Source of the DNA: Rotaria sordida
Taxonomy: Eukaryota > Rotifera > Eurotatoria > Philodinida > Philodinidae
Direction of reading: 5' to 3'
Assembly: GCA_905250125.1 (NCBI GenBank)
Contig: CAJNOL010000253.1
Location: forward strand, 1-64,000
Length of the DNA stretch: 64,000 nt
Made by a program: the position numbers and the translations under genes. Below are positions 36,596-49,400 of this stretch, piece after piece; position 1 is the stretch's first letter, and each line of letters begins with the position of its first letter. The notes below the pieces were generated by a model. That model saw nothing but the letters and a program-made list of their open reading frames with translations, did not search any database and was not told the DNA's origin.

Positions 36596-37552
36596 AACAA
36601 AAAAGAAGAGATTATCTTACAAATAATTAGATTTATGAAATTTATTATTATGAATTCAGGGGGAGATGGGAATCTCAATATTAGTTTTGGGAGGGGGAGG
36701 GAAAGGGAAATTATATATTACAAAAAAAAATTTATTCAAATGTAATAAACAAATGTAGACATTAAAAAAAAACATATAAATGAAATGCTATTAGTAAAAT
36801 CTAAAAGTCAAACAGAATAATTTTATTTTAAATCAAAAGAATTTGGCTTATTTAGAAACCAATCAAATGATTCTATTTATATGTGATGTGTCAAGAAAGG
36901 ATAAATGTTTTTATTCTAACTAGTCTTTGTTATTACAAGCCGCTAATGACAGAGAGTAATCTAATTTTTACATTTTAAAATTCAACTCTTATTAATTATG
37001 ATAGTTTGAAAATTTTTTTCTTGTGTAACTTTAGAGTTTTGCAAAGATTTGTCAATACTAATTGAAATTGAAGTTTAAAAGAAATCCAGAAGGATTATAC
37101 ATATTAAACTTGTAGTCTATTTATTGTTATTAATTTTAGTATTTTAATGAATTCTAGAAGATTGAAAACTATGATAATAAAGATCATAGAAATGTCAATC
37201 TAAATGATTTTTTAAGTATCGATTATATATTGATTGCTATTTCTTTATATAATAATATATCTCGTGTTTTATTTTGTATGTTTAATAAAAATTTTCAGAA
37301 CTTACTCAACATTTATTTTTATTGTAACATTCAAGATTTTTTCAATAATAATACATGAAAAGGTTAATTCTAATATATACTTTTTTCAAATAGAAATAAT
37401 ATTTTATTAGCAATCAGTATGAATAAAAATGCTATTGTTTTGTCTTTTTTTTTTTTTGTAATCATAAGTTAATTATTATTCTTGAGATAATAATAGAAGA
37501 TAGATTTACATTAGACAAAGAGTAACATAGTTCGTAAATAAATATAATTGAT
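36596..37552. other. Intergenic region with a G-rich tract
   Basis: About 950 bases. Near its start, just past the PIGB stop, is a G-rich run (about 36660-36707) in otherwise AT-rich DNA; GGGAGGGGGAGGGAAAGGG at 36689-36707 fits the four-G-tract quadruplex pattern on the plus strand. The remainder is AT-rich with no gene recognised. Confidence 0.5.
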
Positions 37553-38024
37553 TTAATTATGAGCTACTTCATCAACAACAATATTTAAAGCTAATATGAA
37601 TGATACATCTTGATCTTGTTCTATTGTAAATTCACGTAAAACAAAATCATCTTCGATTTTAACATCATCATATTTTGACTTAATTTTAAATTTTTTACTA
37701 CCAAGAAGATTTATTTTACGCTTAAATTCAATATATTACATTTGACAAATTTTATTTAAATATAAACTTACTTTATATCAGTTACAACTTCATTATCTTC
37801 ATGAATTTCAAATTTAGTTAAACCAGAGTGGATTAAGAACATGTTTACCAACAACTATTTTTTTTTAAAATTAAACCTGATAAACAAACTAGATAAAAAT
37901 TTTATTTTATGAATAGATTAATTTTGATCATCTTTAACTGTATACGATAAACCAAGTGTGAGAACTTTTTATTAAAGTTCATATTTAGTTGCATTTTGTT
38001 TGATACAAAAAATCCAGGAGACAT
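37553..38024 (-). pseudogene. LURP-one/YxjI-like (Tubby C-terminal fold) pseudogene
   Basis: Pieces in consecutive minus-strand frames follow the order of the LURP-one-related fold: KYEL then two stops, KVLTLGLSYTVKDDQ, VVGKHVLN, a stop after PLWFN, KFEIHEDNEVVTDIKRK, INLLGSKKFKIKSKYDD, DDFVLREFTI, and SFILALNIVVDEVAHN before the final stop at 37553. The closing block matches the bacterial/plant YxjI-LURP type of ending. At least three in-frame stops and frame changes break it. Some breaks may be short introns (37750-37780, 37860-37920), but the stops in YEL and after WFN remain. Function of the family is poorly known. Confidence 0.6.
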
Positions 38025-38944
38025 TAATAAATAATATTAATTATAAGGTAAGTAGTTGTAAAAGAAGGCGAACCATGATAGAATAACACGTCGCAAAGAT
38101 CTATTTTTACGATGTTCACAATATTAATTGTTACCCGGTAAAATAAATGAATCAATTTCGACTGGTAAAATGAATACTAATATAAATTTTATCTATTTCG
38201 ACTTTTAGTTTCTCGTTGAAAACGAAACGAGAAAGAATTTATTTTATCTATTGTTTATATTTTAAGTCACCATTCTTCAAGTTAAATCTTCCCTATTATT
38301 TATTATTATGGTCCCTGGCCGTTCAATATTTGATTGAATTGTATTAAATTTAAATGTAAAAAGTCTTGACAACGATCATGCTCAACTAGGCTGAGATGTA
38401 TGAATTATCAGAATAAGAAGATAACAATTCATAGAGTAAAATCTCTCTAGTGTAGGCACCATTGGAACCTGCTAAAAATGCTCATTTATGGTAGGTTTTC
38501 AGTTTCTTCTTTTATAATCTATGAATGTTCGGTTGAAATTGTTTTTCAGCTACCCACAGTAATCTTTCTTCTTTCCAACAATTTATTAATTAAAATTTTT
38601 TAATCAAAATAATTTCTATTACTATCTATATACATCGGAAATTATCAACAAAAATGAAATATATCATAAATACATTTATTTAGTTGTTCAATCAAATAGA
38701 CGAATGACTTCAATATATCAACCAAGATATCATTCTGTTCATGATCAGATAGCTTACAGTTGATAAATGCATAATGTTAAATTTTTTGAATTTCAATAAC
38801 AAAAGAATAATTTCATTCATTAAAATGTGCACAAGAAATAAAAGAATTTATTTTCTATCAATCTCAAACTAATACTATATATATGTTCATAGCGAATAGT
38901 AAAAATAAATATATAAAACAAACAAAAAAAAAGAAAAAGAAAAT
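38025..38944. other. Intergenic region, no gene recognised
   Basis: About 920 bases. A short hairpin (TTTCTCGTT and AACGAGAAA) lies near 38211-38236. The last part is probably the 3' untranslated region of the PACT-domain gene. Nothing else seen. Confidence 0.5.
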
Positions 38945-41277
38945 CTATTTATGATCAGCTAATTTGTGTATCCATTTTTTGACAAGCCAACGCATTCGAA
39001 TTATAGCAATAACAACTCGAACATAACATCGAAAACGAAATCGATAATCAAGATAACGTCGATGATATGGTTGTTTACGAATAAATTTCATTCTATCATA
39101 ATTATATGAATGAGAATTAGAATTTGATCTTGTATCACCAGTTAAACGTCGAATTTCATTTAATGCATAAGTTTCTGTATCTTCATAACCAGTTAATAAA
39201 ACAATTAAATAACGTTTTTGATATATTAAAGCTTTTCGATAATTTTCACAACGTATATATTTAAAATAAAATTTATTTGATGATGGTAGATTTTGTATTT
39301 GTTTTAATTGTTCAAATTTATTTTTTAAATAATTTAATTGTTGTTTTGTTTGTTCAAGTTCATTAATTAATGAAAAATGATCTTCAGAAAAAAGTTTTCC
39401 TAATGCATCACGTTGATAATTGCACATATCATGAATTTCTTGTTCAAGTTGAATAGAATTTGGATGTTGACGTATTTGTATTAAACGACGTTCTTGTTCA
39501 CAACGAAATATATCAGCAAGACATTTTATTAATTTATTACCTGTTTCTTTTGCATTTATATTAGCAATAAGTGAACGAAGAAATGAATTTTCTTCATGTA
39601 ATTTTTGTAATGAATGTATAGAATCTTCTGTTCCACTAATATTTATACCATTTAATCGTAATGAAAGAAGTTCACTTAATGATAATACATGTACACCTAA
39701 CAAAAAATGAAATGACATAAATTTTTATATTGATTAAAATATTCGTATATATACATTTATAGTACCATCATCTGTATTGTATAGAAACATTGAAGAGTTT
39801 CGTTTTTTAGACTCTCTCGACTTTGTTCGAAAGTAAAAAATGTCGAAAATCTAAGGTCTCTATGATCACGAATCTTGCTTTTAATCTTACTACTATGAAT
39901 TGTATGGCTAAAATTGAGTTTACCTAATTTTAACTAGCAGCTTATTTTGTTTGTTAGTGCAAAAAGTAATGTTCAGTTGGATAGATTTTTTTTTTCTTTA
40001 CTAATATGAAAATTTGTAAATATGATATTTAGTGCGTGCTTGAACTCATCTTTTAAACAAAACCAGAATAATGTTATGAAAAATTTTTGTGATTAGTCTA
40101 AATTATAATACTTTAACTAGATTCATGTTTTTTTTAGTATTTGTTAACGTCTGAAATGAAATCTTTGACAATCTTGAAATATTGAATGTATACAATCGAC
40201 TACTTCCAAGAAAATTTTATAACAGAAAAAATTATTGTAAATTTAACATTTTAAAAAGAATGTATTTATGTTATCTGAAAATTTCATAACATACTGCTCG
40301 GATTTAAGATTTCGACAAGAACAATATTTTATATTGAAAATTATTTATTTTCATTGTATAGTTAAAGTGATTTTCTTAATCTTCTACTTGTACTTAAAAG
40401 ATATCTACAAAGATTTTCTTCTATACTGAAACAAAACACAATAATATTCTGATTTTCTTGTCGAAAAATTATTTGTATCTATCAAATAAATGATAATATG
40501 GCTTTCTCTTTATTTTTACATAATAGAAAAGTAAAAACTACAGTTTCTTGAGTGCATTTTTAATGTATCATTATATGACTATGATGATAATGTACAAATA
40601 TATATATATGTATCTTTTGAAAGGTTTCATCATTCTTATTTGTCTATTTATGCATAGTTTAGTTTATTAGAACTACATATTTCATTATGCAATCAAAATT
40701 TGAGAATTAATAATTTATTAAATATAAATTTATTTTCATGAAATTTTCTTTTACCTTCAGTATGTAATTTATTGATAAGTCGTTTAAGTTCTTCACTATC
40801 AGTTGATTGTTGTAATAAGAATTGTCGACGTTCATCTTCATTACGATCAAATTCTTGAGCAAGACGTACTTGTTCACGAACTTTTTCACCAATACTATGA
40901 TCAAGACCAAGACTACTAGAACTTAAATTATGTAATTGTTGTTGTTGTTGTTGTTCAAATAAACGAGCTCGATATTCAGCAAATTGAGATTCATATTCAC
41001 GTTTCAATTGTATTTTTATTTCTAAATAAAAAAAAAAAGAAAATTTTTGTTTATCTTATTTAATTTTATGCATTCTACAAAATCATTTACCTGTTATTTT
41101 CTCTTTAAGTTCATGTTCATAATGAAGACGTATACGTTCTAGTTCAACTTCATGTTCAAATTGTAAGGTTTCACAACGTAATTTCCAATCGATTGGTGTT
41201 GTACGTGGTGATATAGACATATTTTTTGTTGCTGTTTCAAATTGAGGCATTTGTTGTTGTCGACATGGTGAAGTCAT
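38945..41277 (-). CDS. Short PACT-domain centrosomal protein (pericentrin/AKAP9-like)
   Basis: Exons 41091-41277, 40755-41021 and 38945-39696 join in frame and give 401 residues. The first two thirds are coiled coil with a poly-Gln stretch (residues about 80-85). The C-terminus is a PACT domain, which targets pericentrin and AKAP9 to centrioles and binds calmodulin: KYIRCENYRKALIYQKRYLI, then basic RFRFRCYVRVVIAIIRMRWL and VKKWIHKLA at the end. Animal PACT proteins usually have 1,500 to over 3,000 residues, so this is either a much reduced form or the last exons of a longer gene. I saw no further coding exon upstream of 41277 before the divergent dynein gene, which supports a short protein. 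The 1,058-nt intron 39697-40754 shows no clear insert. Confidence 0.82.
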
Positions 41278-41847
41278 TTGAGAAAAGAATTTTTTTCTAA
41301 TGTAAAATGAAAAGAAATTATTGGTTGCCTTGACATTTCATGTTGGCTCATCATGGTGTACACCTACTTTTGTTCTATTAAAATTTAATGTGGTTTTTTT
41401 TTATCCTATTTTCTTTTCTCAGTTGTGTGCTTGCGTTCTTTCAACCAGTAAGTACGACAATCAAATATATATATGTTCTTTTGAGTAATCATTCGTTTTT
41501 CTTTTTCTTTTTTTTTTTTTTCTTTTTCTCTTTTACCTGATTGTTTAACTGTTTCTTTCTTGTTCTTCCTGTTGCTGAGAAGATTCTGCATAACAACAAA
41601 AGACAAAATAAAAGGAATTCATTCTAGTTGCCAGATTTGAGACAATGTAAAAGAGTATAAATTTAATAAGGAAAAAAAAAAAGTGATTGACAAGCAAAAA
41701 AAAAAGCATATACTCGTTTTAACTCCTATTATAATGTTTGCATGTTCAATTCTAAACGAAGAAACAGTGTTATAATTTCCAGTTGCCTTTTAATAATGAC
41801 ATTTTTTTCTAATAAATGTCGACAAAACGTCAATAATAATAACCAAG
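41278..41847. promoter_or_regulatory. Shared divergent promoter region
   Basis: 570 bases between the start codons of two genes that point away from each other: the PACT-domain protein (minus) and the Tctex1-type light chain (plus). Both products belong to centrosome/cilium biology, so co-regulation is plausible. The region is T-rich with a (T/C) run near 41493-41530. I could not identify an RFX-type X-box by eye. Confidence 0.4.
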
Positions 41848-42414
41848 ATGGAAACGAAACGTTCAACAACTCGTATGCTTCAACGTGTTGTAAATTTAAC
41901 AAAACATGTTCATGATTTTCGATCATCTGTAAATGTAACAATTCCATCTTGGTATAATTATTCATATGCAAGTGTAGATTTTGATCAAGTTCATGGAGTA
42001 AGTCCTATTACTATCAATCAAAATTTACAAACATCACCATATATTCCTGGTCCTTATCGAAAATTTGATTTTTCACGTGCACAAAAACTTCTTCAATTTG
42101 AATTTAATCGTCGATGTTCTGCTATATCAAAATTAATTCGATATGATCCAAAATTATGTCGAGAACTTGTTCAAGATTTATCACAACAATTACGTCGTAT
42201 GACTAAACCTGATATATTAAATAGTACTCGATATAAAATTATTGTACTTGTTACTATTGTACAAACAATACCGGATCGACAACAACATCAATCATTGACT
42301 ATTGTATCAAGGTGTTTATGGAATCATGAAACTGATGGATCAGTAACTCTACAAGCACCATTAGGATATGATATGCTTGCTATTGCAACTGTTTTTGCAG
42401 TTTATACAGACTAA
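41848..42414 (+). CDS. Tctex1-type dynein light chain (TCTEX1D/DYNLT2-like)
   Basis: Single-exon gene for 188 residues. The N-terminal half is poorly conserved. The C-terminal Tctex1 fold is clear: YIPGPYRKFDF, a helix AQKLLQFEFNRR, then KLCRELVQDLSQQLRRMT, RYKIIVLVTIVQ, SRCLWNHETDGSVT, and the closing AIATVFAVYTD, which matches the family's V-F-G-V-Y ending. These light chains dimerise in axonemal or cytoplasmic dynein and in the ciliary gate. Length (about 190) fits TCTEX1 domain-containing proteins better than the 113-residue DYNLT1/3. The start is the first ATG, in frame with no alternative close by. Confidence 0.9.
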   Translation: METKRSTTRMLQRVVNLTKHVHDFRSSVNVTIPSWYNYSYASVDFDQVHGVSPITINQNLQTSPYIPGPYRKFDFSRAQKLLQFEFNRRCSAISKLIRYDPKLCRELVQDLSQQLRRMTKPDILNSTRYKIIVLVTIVQTIPDRQQHQSLTIVSRCLWNHETDGSVTLQAPLGYDMLAIATVFAVYTD

Positions 42415-43493
42415 CATTAAAAAAAAAGTTTTTTTTTTTTTTTCTTATTAAAAACAAAAAATAAGAATATTAAATATAAATTTTAATAAAATCTTGACAA
42501 GAACAGAGCTCTCGATTAAGGAGGTCTTCTTGTCTCCTTTTCTCAAAAAAAAAAAAATGCTTGACTTGCTCCTTTGGGCAAAAACTGGACTTTGAAACAC
42601 TATTTGCCTTTCACTAATAGTAAATCAAATAGAAATAAGCAGGCCCTAGAGGAAGAACGGTCTGATAGCAGATCGACTATTGTGAGAGGAACCAGGTTAC
42701 GGTGAATTTCGCTCTTGCCCCCGCTCCCTCTCGATCATCACTTCTAGTACTCCGAGAATGAAAGCACTTTCTACTGAAGTTTTTGTCCTTCACACCCCTA
42801 AAACATATCGACAACCTTCGATAAGAATATTATTCAATTCGACAATTTTAAATATTAATTAGTAGAAAAAACAATCTAGACATAATATGAAAAACACATG
42901 ATATCACAATACATATGAAATCAATTTCGTATAAATCATTTTTTATATGAATAACGAAATTTTTCATTTTTCTGCGTTGTTAATCAATAACGAATGACGT
43001 ACAGTTTTTCTCATTGACATATACAATAATGTTGATCGTATATAAATCATATTAAAATTAAGATCCAATACAAATATTTTTTTTTCTCATCCTGAGTCGA
43101 ATCTGATTCATGATCAGTTATAGAATGTATCATATAAATATACTTTTTTTTTTTTTTTTATTCTTTTATCGAGATTGTATTTTCAATTTATTTTTATATC
43201 AATGTAAGCCTATTTTATTGATCAGATAGAATAAAAAAAAAAAAGAAATAGTCATCCCCTTTTTTAGATGCTTGTAATTGACAAATATCTTTAGTCTTTA
43301 TATACTTCAGTCTTTTATTTCTTACTCTCTTTCGTTTTTTTTTTTTCACAGAATACAACGAACATCTGGTGCAATCGTTACAACGTGTCATTGGTATCGG
43401 CTGTAAAGAATAAAAATAACGGAGCAAAAAAAGGCCAAGTAATAGCTATAAAAAATACTATTATTTAGACGATTTTGATCTGTATACTAAACA
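42415..43493. other. Intergenic region with a dispersed repeat
   Basis: About 1.1 kb. Roughly 42500-42830 is GC-richer than its surroundings and includes copy 2 of a repeat also present in a VPS53 intron. The rest is AT-rich. Several poly-T/A runs lie near 43140 and 43230. No gene recognised. Confidence 0.5.
42730..42825 (-). repeat. Dispersed repeat, copy 2
   Basis: Inverted relative to the copy at 31640-31745. Shared blocks on the minus strand are GTTGTCGATATGTTTTAGG, AGTGCTTTCATTCTCGGAGT and AGAAGTGATGA in the same order and spacing. Type unknown; it may be part of a larger degraded transposon. Confidence 0.55.
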
Positions 43494-46400
43494 ATGGGTG
43501 ATACTGATGATATCAATGAAATCTTTCGAATAGTCGATTCAGATGGAAGTGGTTATCTTGATAAAGAAAAACTTCAACGTATATGTCCACATTTATCTTC
43601 ATCTGAAATTGACATTATATTTAATGATCTTGATACTGATCATGATAATCGTATAAGTTTAAAAGAATTTACAAATGGTTTTAAAGAACTTATTAAACCA
43701 AATGATAATGAACGTTTATTACGTAAAAAAAAATTAATTAATTATGAAAATGTTATTGATAAAGATGAAGATGATTTAACAACAGAAGTAGCACAAACAC
43801 AAATCAATGAAGTATTCAATAATCTATCATGGTATGAAAAAAAAAAACCCTAATCATTTTAAGACGATTTATTGACAAATACGATTATAAATAGAACATT
43901 TTTTTTATACAAAGAAACTTTCTCATGAAGATAAGTCGTGATTAAAGTGTATATTGACATATTTACATAACAGAATATGCAAAAAAAAAAAATTGTTCTT
44001 CATACACTATTACAGAGTAGAATTAACACTTGTAATATATATTAGTAATCGTTTTTTCGTTTCTTGTGCTTCAAACTATAATTAACATTAAATTATGTTC
44101 ACCTGAGCGAAAATAAAAAAAAGGCGAATAAAGCCGACTAGTTAATAGAGTATCGAATTGTTTGCATAAACGCTATTGTGTACGGAATTATGTATATATT
44201 CACTGTAACACAAGAAGAAGAAGAAGAAGAAGAAGAGGAAGACAGAAGGAGGAGAAAAAGAAGAAGAAGAAGGAGAAAAATCAGTAGACAGAAAAAATAA
44301 TCGTAACGACAACGACACAGACAAACGAGTTGTGTTTTATTCCCATCAAATTACAAATTTTGCTTTTTTTTAAAATATTAACAATTTCGATTGATTAAAA
44401 ATTGTATGATGGATTTAATCGATACTAACGGTTTGACTCAAAATATTTTTTCCAAGTAAGTAAAGAAATGTATGTTTTTCTCAATTGAATAGATTCTCTA
44501 AAGTAAAACAAGAAAAAAATAAGGCACCATTTGGTCGTAGTCATAAGAAGAGAGGACAAATAATTGTTCGAAATTTCGAACAAAATCAGTTAAATAGATA
44601 ATCAACAAATTTGACATATGTTTTAAATAGACTTTTCAAAAGAAAAAACATGACTTCAGACGATGAGATTAGTAAACAAAAGATATTATCATTAAATACA
44701 TTTCTTCAACAAAGAAATTTATCTATTCAAATGATTAATAATTTTGATTTGTGAGTTGTAATTTATCGAAAATAAATCGAATTTATTTCATTTTTTTTTT
44801 TATTTAGTCAAGAACAAATTTATGATTTTTATGAAACATTACGAAGTGGATCAAGTGAATCCATAGAACAGTTTCAATCAATTCTTGAAGTATTTGTTTG
44901 TGATATAATCAAATATCGTAAAGAAATTAGACGATTAGAAGATTCTTATAGACGGTAATTAATCAAATTAAAATATTTTCTAATTATATCTTTTATATAA
45001 ATATATATAGAGAAAAAGAAATGAATGAAAAATATTTAAGACGTATTGAAGAAGATCAAGAACGTGATATGCATCAATTAGAAGTAAAAGTTCGTAAAGA
45101 AGTAAGAATTTTTATATAATCTTCGAATACAAAAAAAAAAAAAAAATTTCTTCTCAATAGGAAAAACAAAAGTTTGAATCTGAACGAGAATTAATTCAAC
45201 AACGTGCAAGCAAAAAATTAACTGAGCTACAAGGAAATCTTCAACGTTTACAAGCTGTATGTTCTTTTTTTTTTGTGTTTTTGTTTTGTCTCCTTAAGAA
45301 AAAAAAAAACAATATTTGTTTTTTGATTTATTTAGATTGAACAATGTTATATTGATCGTCAATCAAGTGAAGATTCATCAATTGTTTTATTACGTGAAGA
45401 AATTTCTAAATTAACACAAGAAAATCAAACACTTAATTCATCATTAAATGATTCATTAACTACAGTTGCAATATTAAGAAGTGATTTACAATCATTGAAA
45501 ACTCAATTAAATGAACATCAAACAATGCTTTTACAGTATGAAAATATTCTCTCACAGATAAAAAAAAAAAGAACAAAGTTAAAGAAATCAAACTACGTAT
45601 ATTGTTGATATTAGATCACCAATAGTGGACAATAAAAATGAAGAAAATCATTCAATTTCGCTGGGAGAAAAAGCAGAAATTTTTCAAGACTGGAGATCAT
45701 CCTCCACTCGAGACGCTCCTACGCACGTCCGCTAAGTACATCAAAATACTTTACAAATATCGATTTGATTTCTTTGAATTTATTTTTACAATTTTTTTAA
45801 TATAGGCAAAAATGAATTTTGCAGTAAAGTTGAAAATACCACAATAATAACAAAAAGAATGAGATTAGAAGCAATGGCATAAGAGTCAAAGTGTACATTA
45901 AGTATAACCAGTAGATTAATATTCAACTACAATCGAATAAAACAGAAAAGTTATGATAAGTCACACTTGATCATTCTACATACACATGAAAATAGGAATA
46001 TCAAACACATATACCTATTTTTCGGAAAGTGCTTAAGCTACAGTATTCAGATTTGGGGTATAACATCGATACATGATCTATTCTCTAAAGGCGAACTAGA
46101 GCAATTACTCAAATTTAGACAATGAATTAACCCTAAAATAAAGATTCTGTAGCCAAAATTTAGATGCTGCAGACAACATACCATTCGATATTGAAAAAAA
46201 AAATATTCATTTTCATATAACCTCTCAATATCGATGAAAACAGATACAAGTCAGTTTCATCTATTTTTAAAATAAATGAAATGATATTCATGATTTTGTA
46301 ATGTTCTAAAGTATCTATTCCATATATAGTTTAATTTCCTAAATTCCATTTTGTCTGAAAGAAATTAAATTGTAATAAAAAAAAAATAAATATTTTATTT

Positions 46401-49400
46401 AGAGAAAAACAAGTATCATCAAATAATTATCATGAAAAAGAATCATTACAATCAAATGTTCGTCAACTTGTGTATGTACAATAAATAATAATTATATTTA
46501 ATATTTTACTATTTTTTTTTTTTATAGAGAAGTTAATAAAAAACTTCGTGATGAAAATGATGCATTACGTGTTATGATCGAATCAAACAAAGCCAACGTT
46601 TCTTCTGATGTTCGTATTTCATTGAAATATTCTTACAAGAAAATAAAAAAGATTGTTTTGTTTTTTTTTGGTTATTATTATAGATTCATCCAACATCAAA
46701 ACGAATGTCTCGAAGTGGATCAATTCTTGAAACTTATTGGCATAATCATCATCCAAAAATTGATTGGTATGTTCATATATCATACAATTTATCTATCAGA
46801 AAAAAACATTGACTTTTGTGAGAATTATCCATAGATGTCAATGTTCGAATGTACTATAATTTTTATAGAGCGAAAAATTATAAGTATTTTTTATGTACTT
46901 CTATGATTTGAATAAGTTTAAATTGAAAAGCGTATCTCGAAGTGTAGCTTGTATGTTAAAGATTGATCTGGTCTTATACTTATCGGTCATTTTAATTGAT
47001 TTTTAATCAGACTAAACTGTAGAATGCTATAAAAGATATTTTTTGATATTTATTAAATTTTTCTTTATATAAATTAGTACATCATCATCATATACATCAA
47101 CAGCTCAACAACAATCTCATCTTGGAAAACTTGATTCATTCGATATCGAATCAACTGATGAATTAGGTATAAATGGAAACAGATCTTTATCTAAATCCAA
47201 ATTAGATGTTGCTGATATTTCATTACAAAAAAATTCACCAGCAACAACAATTTTATTTCCTTCTAATAACGCTCGTAGACACAATACTATGAATGGTTTG
47301 TTTTTTGCATGTGAATATGGTATCGAAAAATGTCTCTGTGATTTAATGGGAAAGCAAAAAGCCTTCTTGTATTCTTCAAGCTTTAGCCTAATTAAATTTC
47401 GATATAGATTTATATGTATCATGATAATCAATGATTGTTTGTTTTTTTTTTGTGTTTTTGATTTAAATAGATAGTGGTTTATCATTAACAACTGTACGTG
47501 ATGCAACTGAACTTGAATCAGATCGTGATGAACAAGCTAATAAACAATCATTAAAAAATTCCAAATCATATCGACCAACGTCAATGAAGCGAAATAAAGA
47601 TGATACTGATTCTGATGAACTTTTCGATGCGGTATATTCGATTGTTGACTTCTATCAAAAAGAATAAATAAATAAATTCTTGAATTTTAATAGAAAGCAA
47701 TGGACCGTAATAATTCAAAACGATGGTCTCAACAACGATCATTAAAACGAACATCTGGTAATGAAAATTCATTATCAAAACATCTAATCAATTCATCATC
47801 ATCACTACTTAATCAAACACCTACAAGAAAACATAGCGGAGCAACAGTAACTGATATTCAAAAAGAGCAAACAACATCAAACCATCCATTTGAGTAAATA
47901 AATAAAATCCTTTTATTGTTTTTTTTTTCATAATCTTTTTCTTTTTGTGGAACACAATCTAAAAGAAGTGTTGAAATATACATAGTGTCTCATAAGTTTT
48001 AGGCCTCAATGAAAAATAGTTTATATGTAAACAAAGGGTAATTCTTGTGCAACTGTATCTATGTGAGCTTTTGATACTTAGGACGATATTACCTTTTTTA
48101 ATAACACTGATATAAACAGAAGAAACATGATAATTAAAATTTCGAAATCGACTAGTATTTTTTTTGTAAGAAGTTTTCATGAACTATGAATTCATCATAT
48201 GTAACGTAACACTATTATACAAAACGATACGTTGTATCTAGGATATGAGTGTGGCTATTCTCTGTACCCACACCCAAATTATCATGTTTCTTCTGTTTAT
48301 ATGACTATTATTAAAAGAGATAATGTCATTTATACCATTGTTCTAAGTACTCAAAGCTCATATAGATATAGTTGGATAGCGATCACTCTTCGTCGACAAA
48401 TAAATTCATTTTCGTTGAGGCCTAGAATTTATGAGACACTGTCTAGAAGAAGAAATTTGGAATCTCCCCGTTCCTCAGACCATGACAGACATTGTTGATA
48501 TACGATCATAGAGTGTATATCAATAACGTCTCGTTCTAATATATGAACTACTTTCTTACTGCACTGCTTGAAGATTAAGTAAAAGGATAGTTAAGAAATG
48601 TATTCCAAAATAGATAGAATAAAACAATCTTTCTGTGATTAGCAATAGCATCAACATCGCGTTTCACATTTTAGTTCTCCGCAGAGATCCGTTAAGAGGT
48701 TTCTTTTTCTTTTTTATTTAGTCGTATGTATAAAGTCGTTTTTTGTGGTGATGCTGCTGTTGGTAAAAGTACATTAATAATGCGTTTATGTAAAGGAAAA
48801 TTTATTTCAAATATAAATTCTACATTGGGTGTTGATTTTCAAAATAAACAACTTGAAATAGATTCAAAACGTATTGCTATACAATTATGGGATACAGCTG
48901 GACAAGAGAGGTAAAGAAATAAAAAAATGTTTACTTTTATATTGAATACTATTTTCATTTTTAAAGATTTCGAAGTATTGCAAAATCTTATTTTCGTCGA
49001 TGTGATGGTGTTATACTTGTTTATGATTCAACATATGAACGATCATTTTTAAATGTTCGAGAATGGATTGATACAATAGCTGAATCAACATCAAAAAAAG
49101 TTTCAGTTATGATTGTTGCAAATAAAATTGATTTAAGAGATCAAATGCGTGCAGAAGGAAAAAAAGTTGTTGAATATGATGATGGAACAAAATTAGCTAA
49201 AGTTCGTTTTTCATTAATATAAATATCAATAAGATTTTGAAATTTTTTTTTTTTTTTCTTTCTCTAGGAATATAAAGCATTATTTATTGAAACAAGTGCA
49301 AAAGATGGTACTAATTCAGATGAAGTACTTATTGAATTAGCTCGGTATGTATTCAATATTTATTTTATCGAAAACATTACAAAAAAAAAAACCTATAATT

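Noticed and set aside
41406..41606. Lys/Glu-rich minus-strand frame upstream of the PACT gene
   Set aside because: Low-complexity sequence from a T/C tract, with no splice joining it in frame to the PACT gene that I could see.
43494..43853. Separate small EF-hand gene
   Set aside because: The domain order EF-hand, coiled coil, Rab matches RASEF/CRACR2A, and a GT donor near 43834 allows in-frame continuation; kept as one gene, with the alternative noted.
44142..44324. Ser/Phe-rich frame opposite the AAG repeat
   Set aside because: Product of the simple repeat.
45540..46400. Possible transposon in a long Rab-gene intron
   Set aside because: It is long and includes a GC-richer patch near 45690-45740, but I could not find inverted ends, repeats or coding remnants.
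47117..47506. 129-codon minus-strand frame in the Rab gene
   Set aside because: Lies opposite real coding exons of the linker region and has no domain; a shadow frame.
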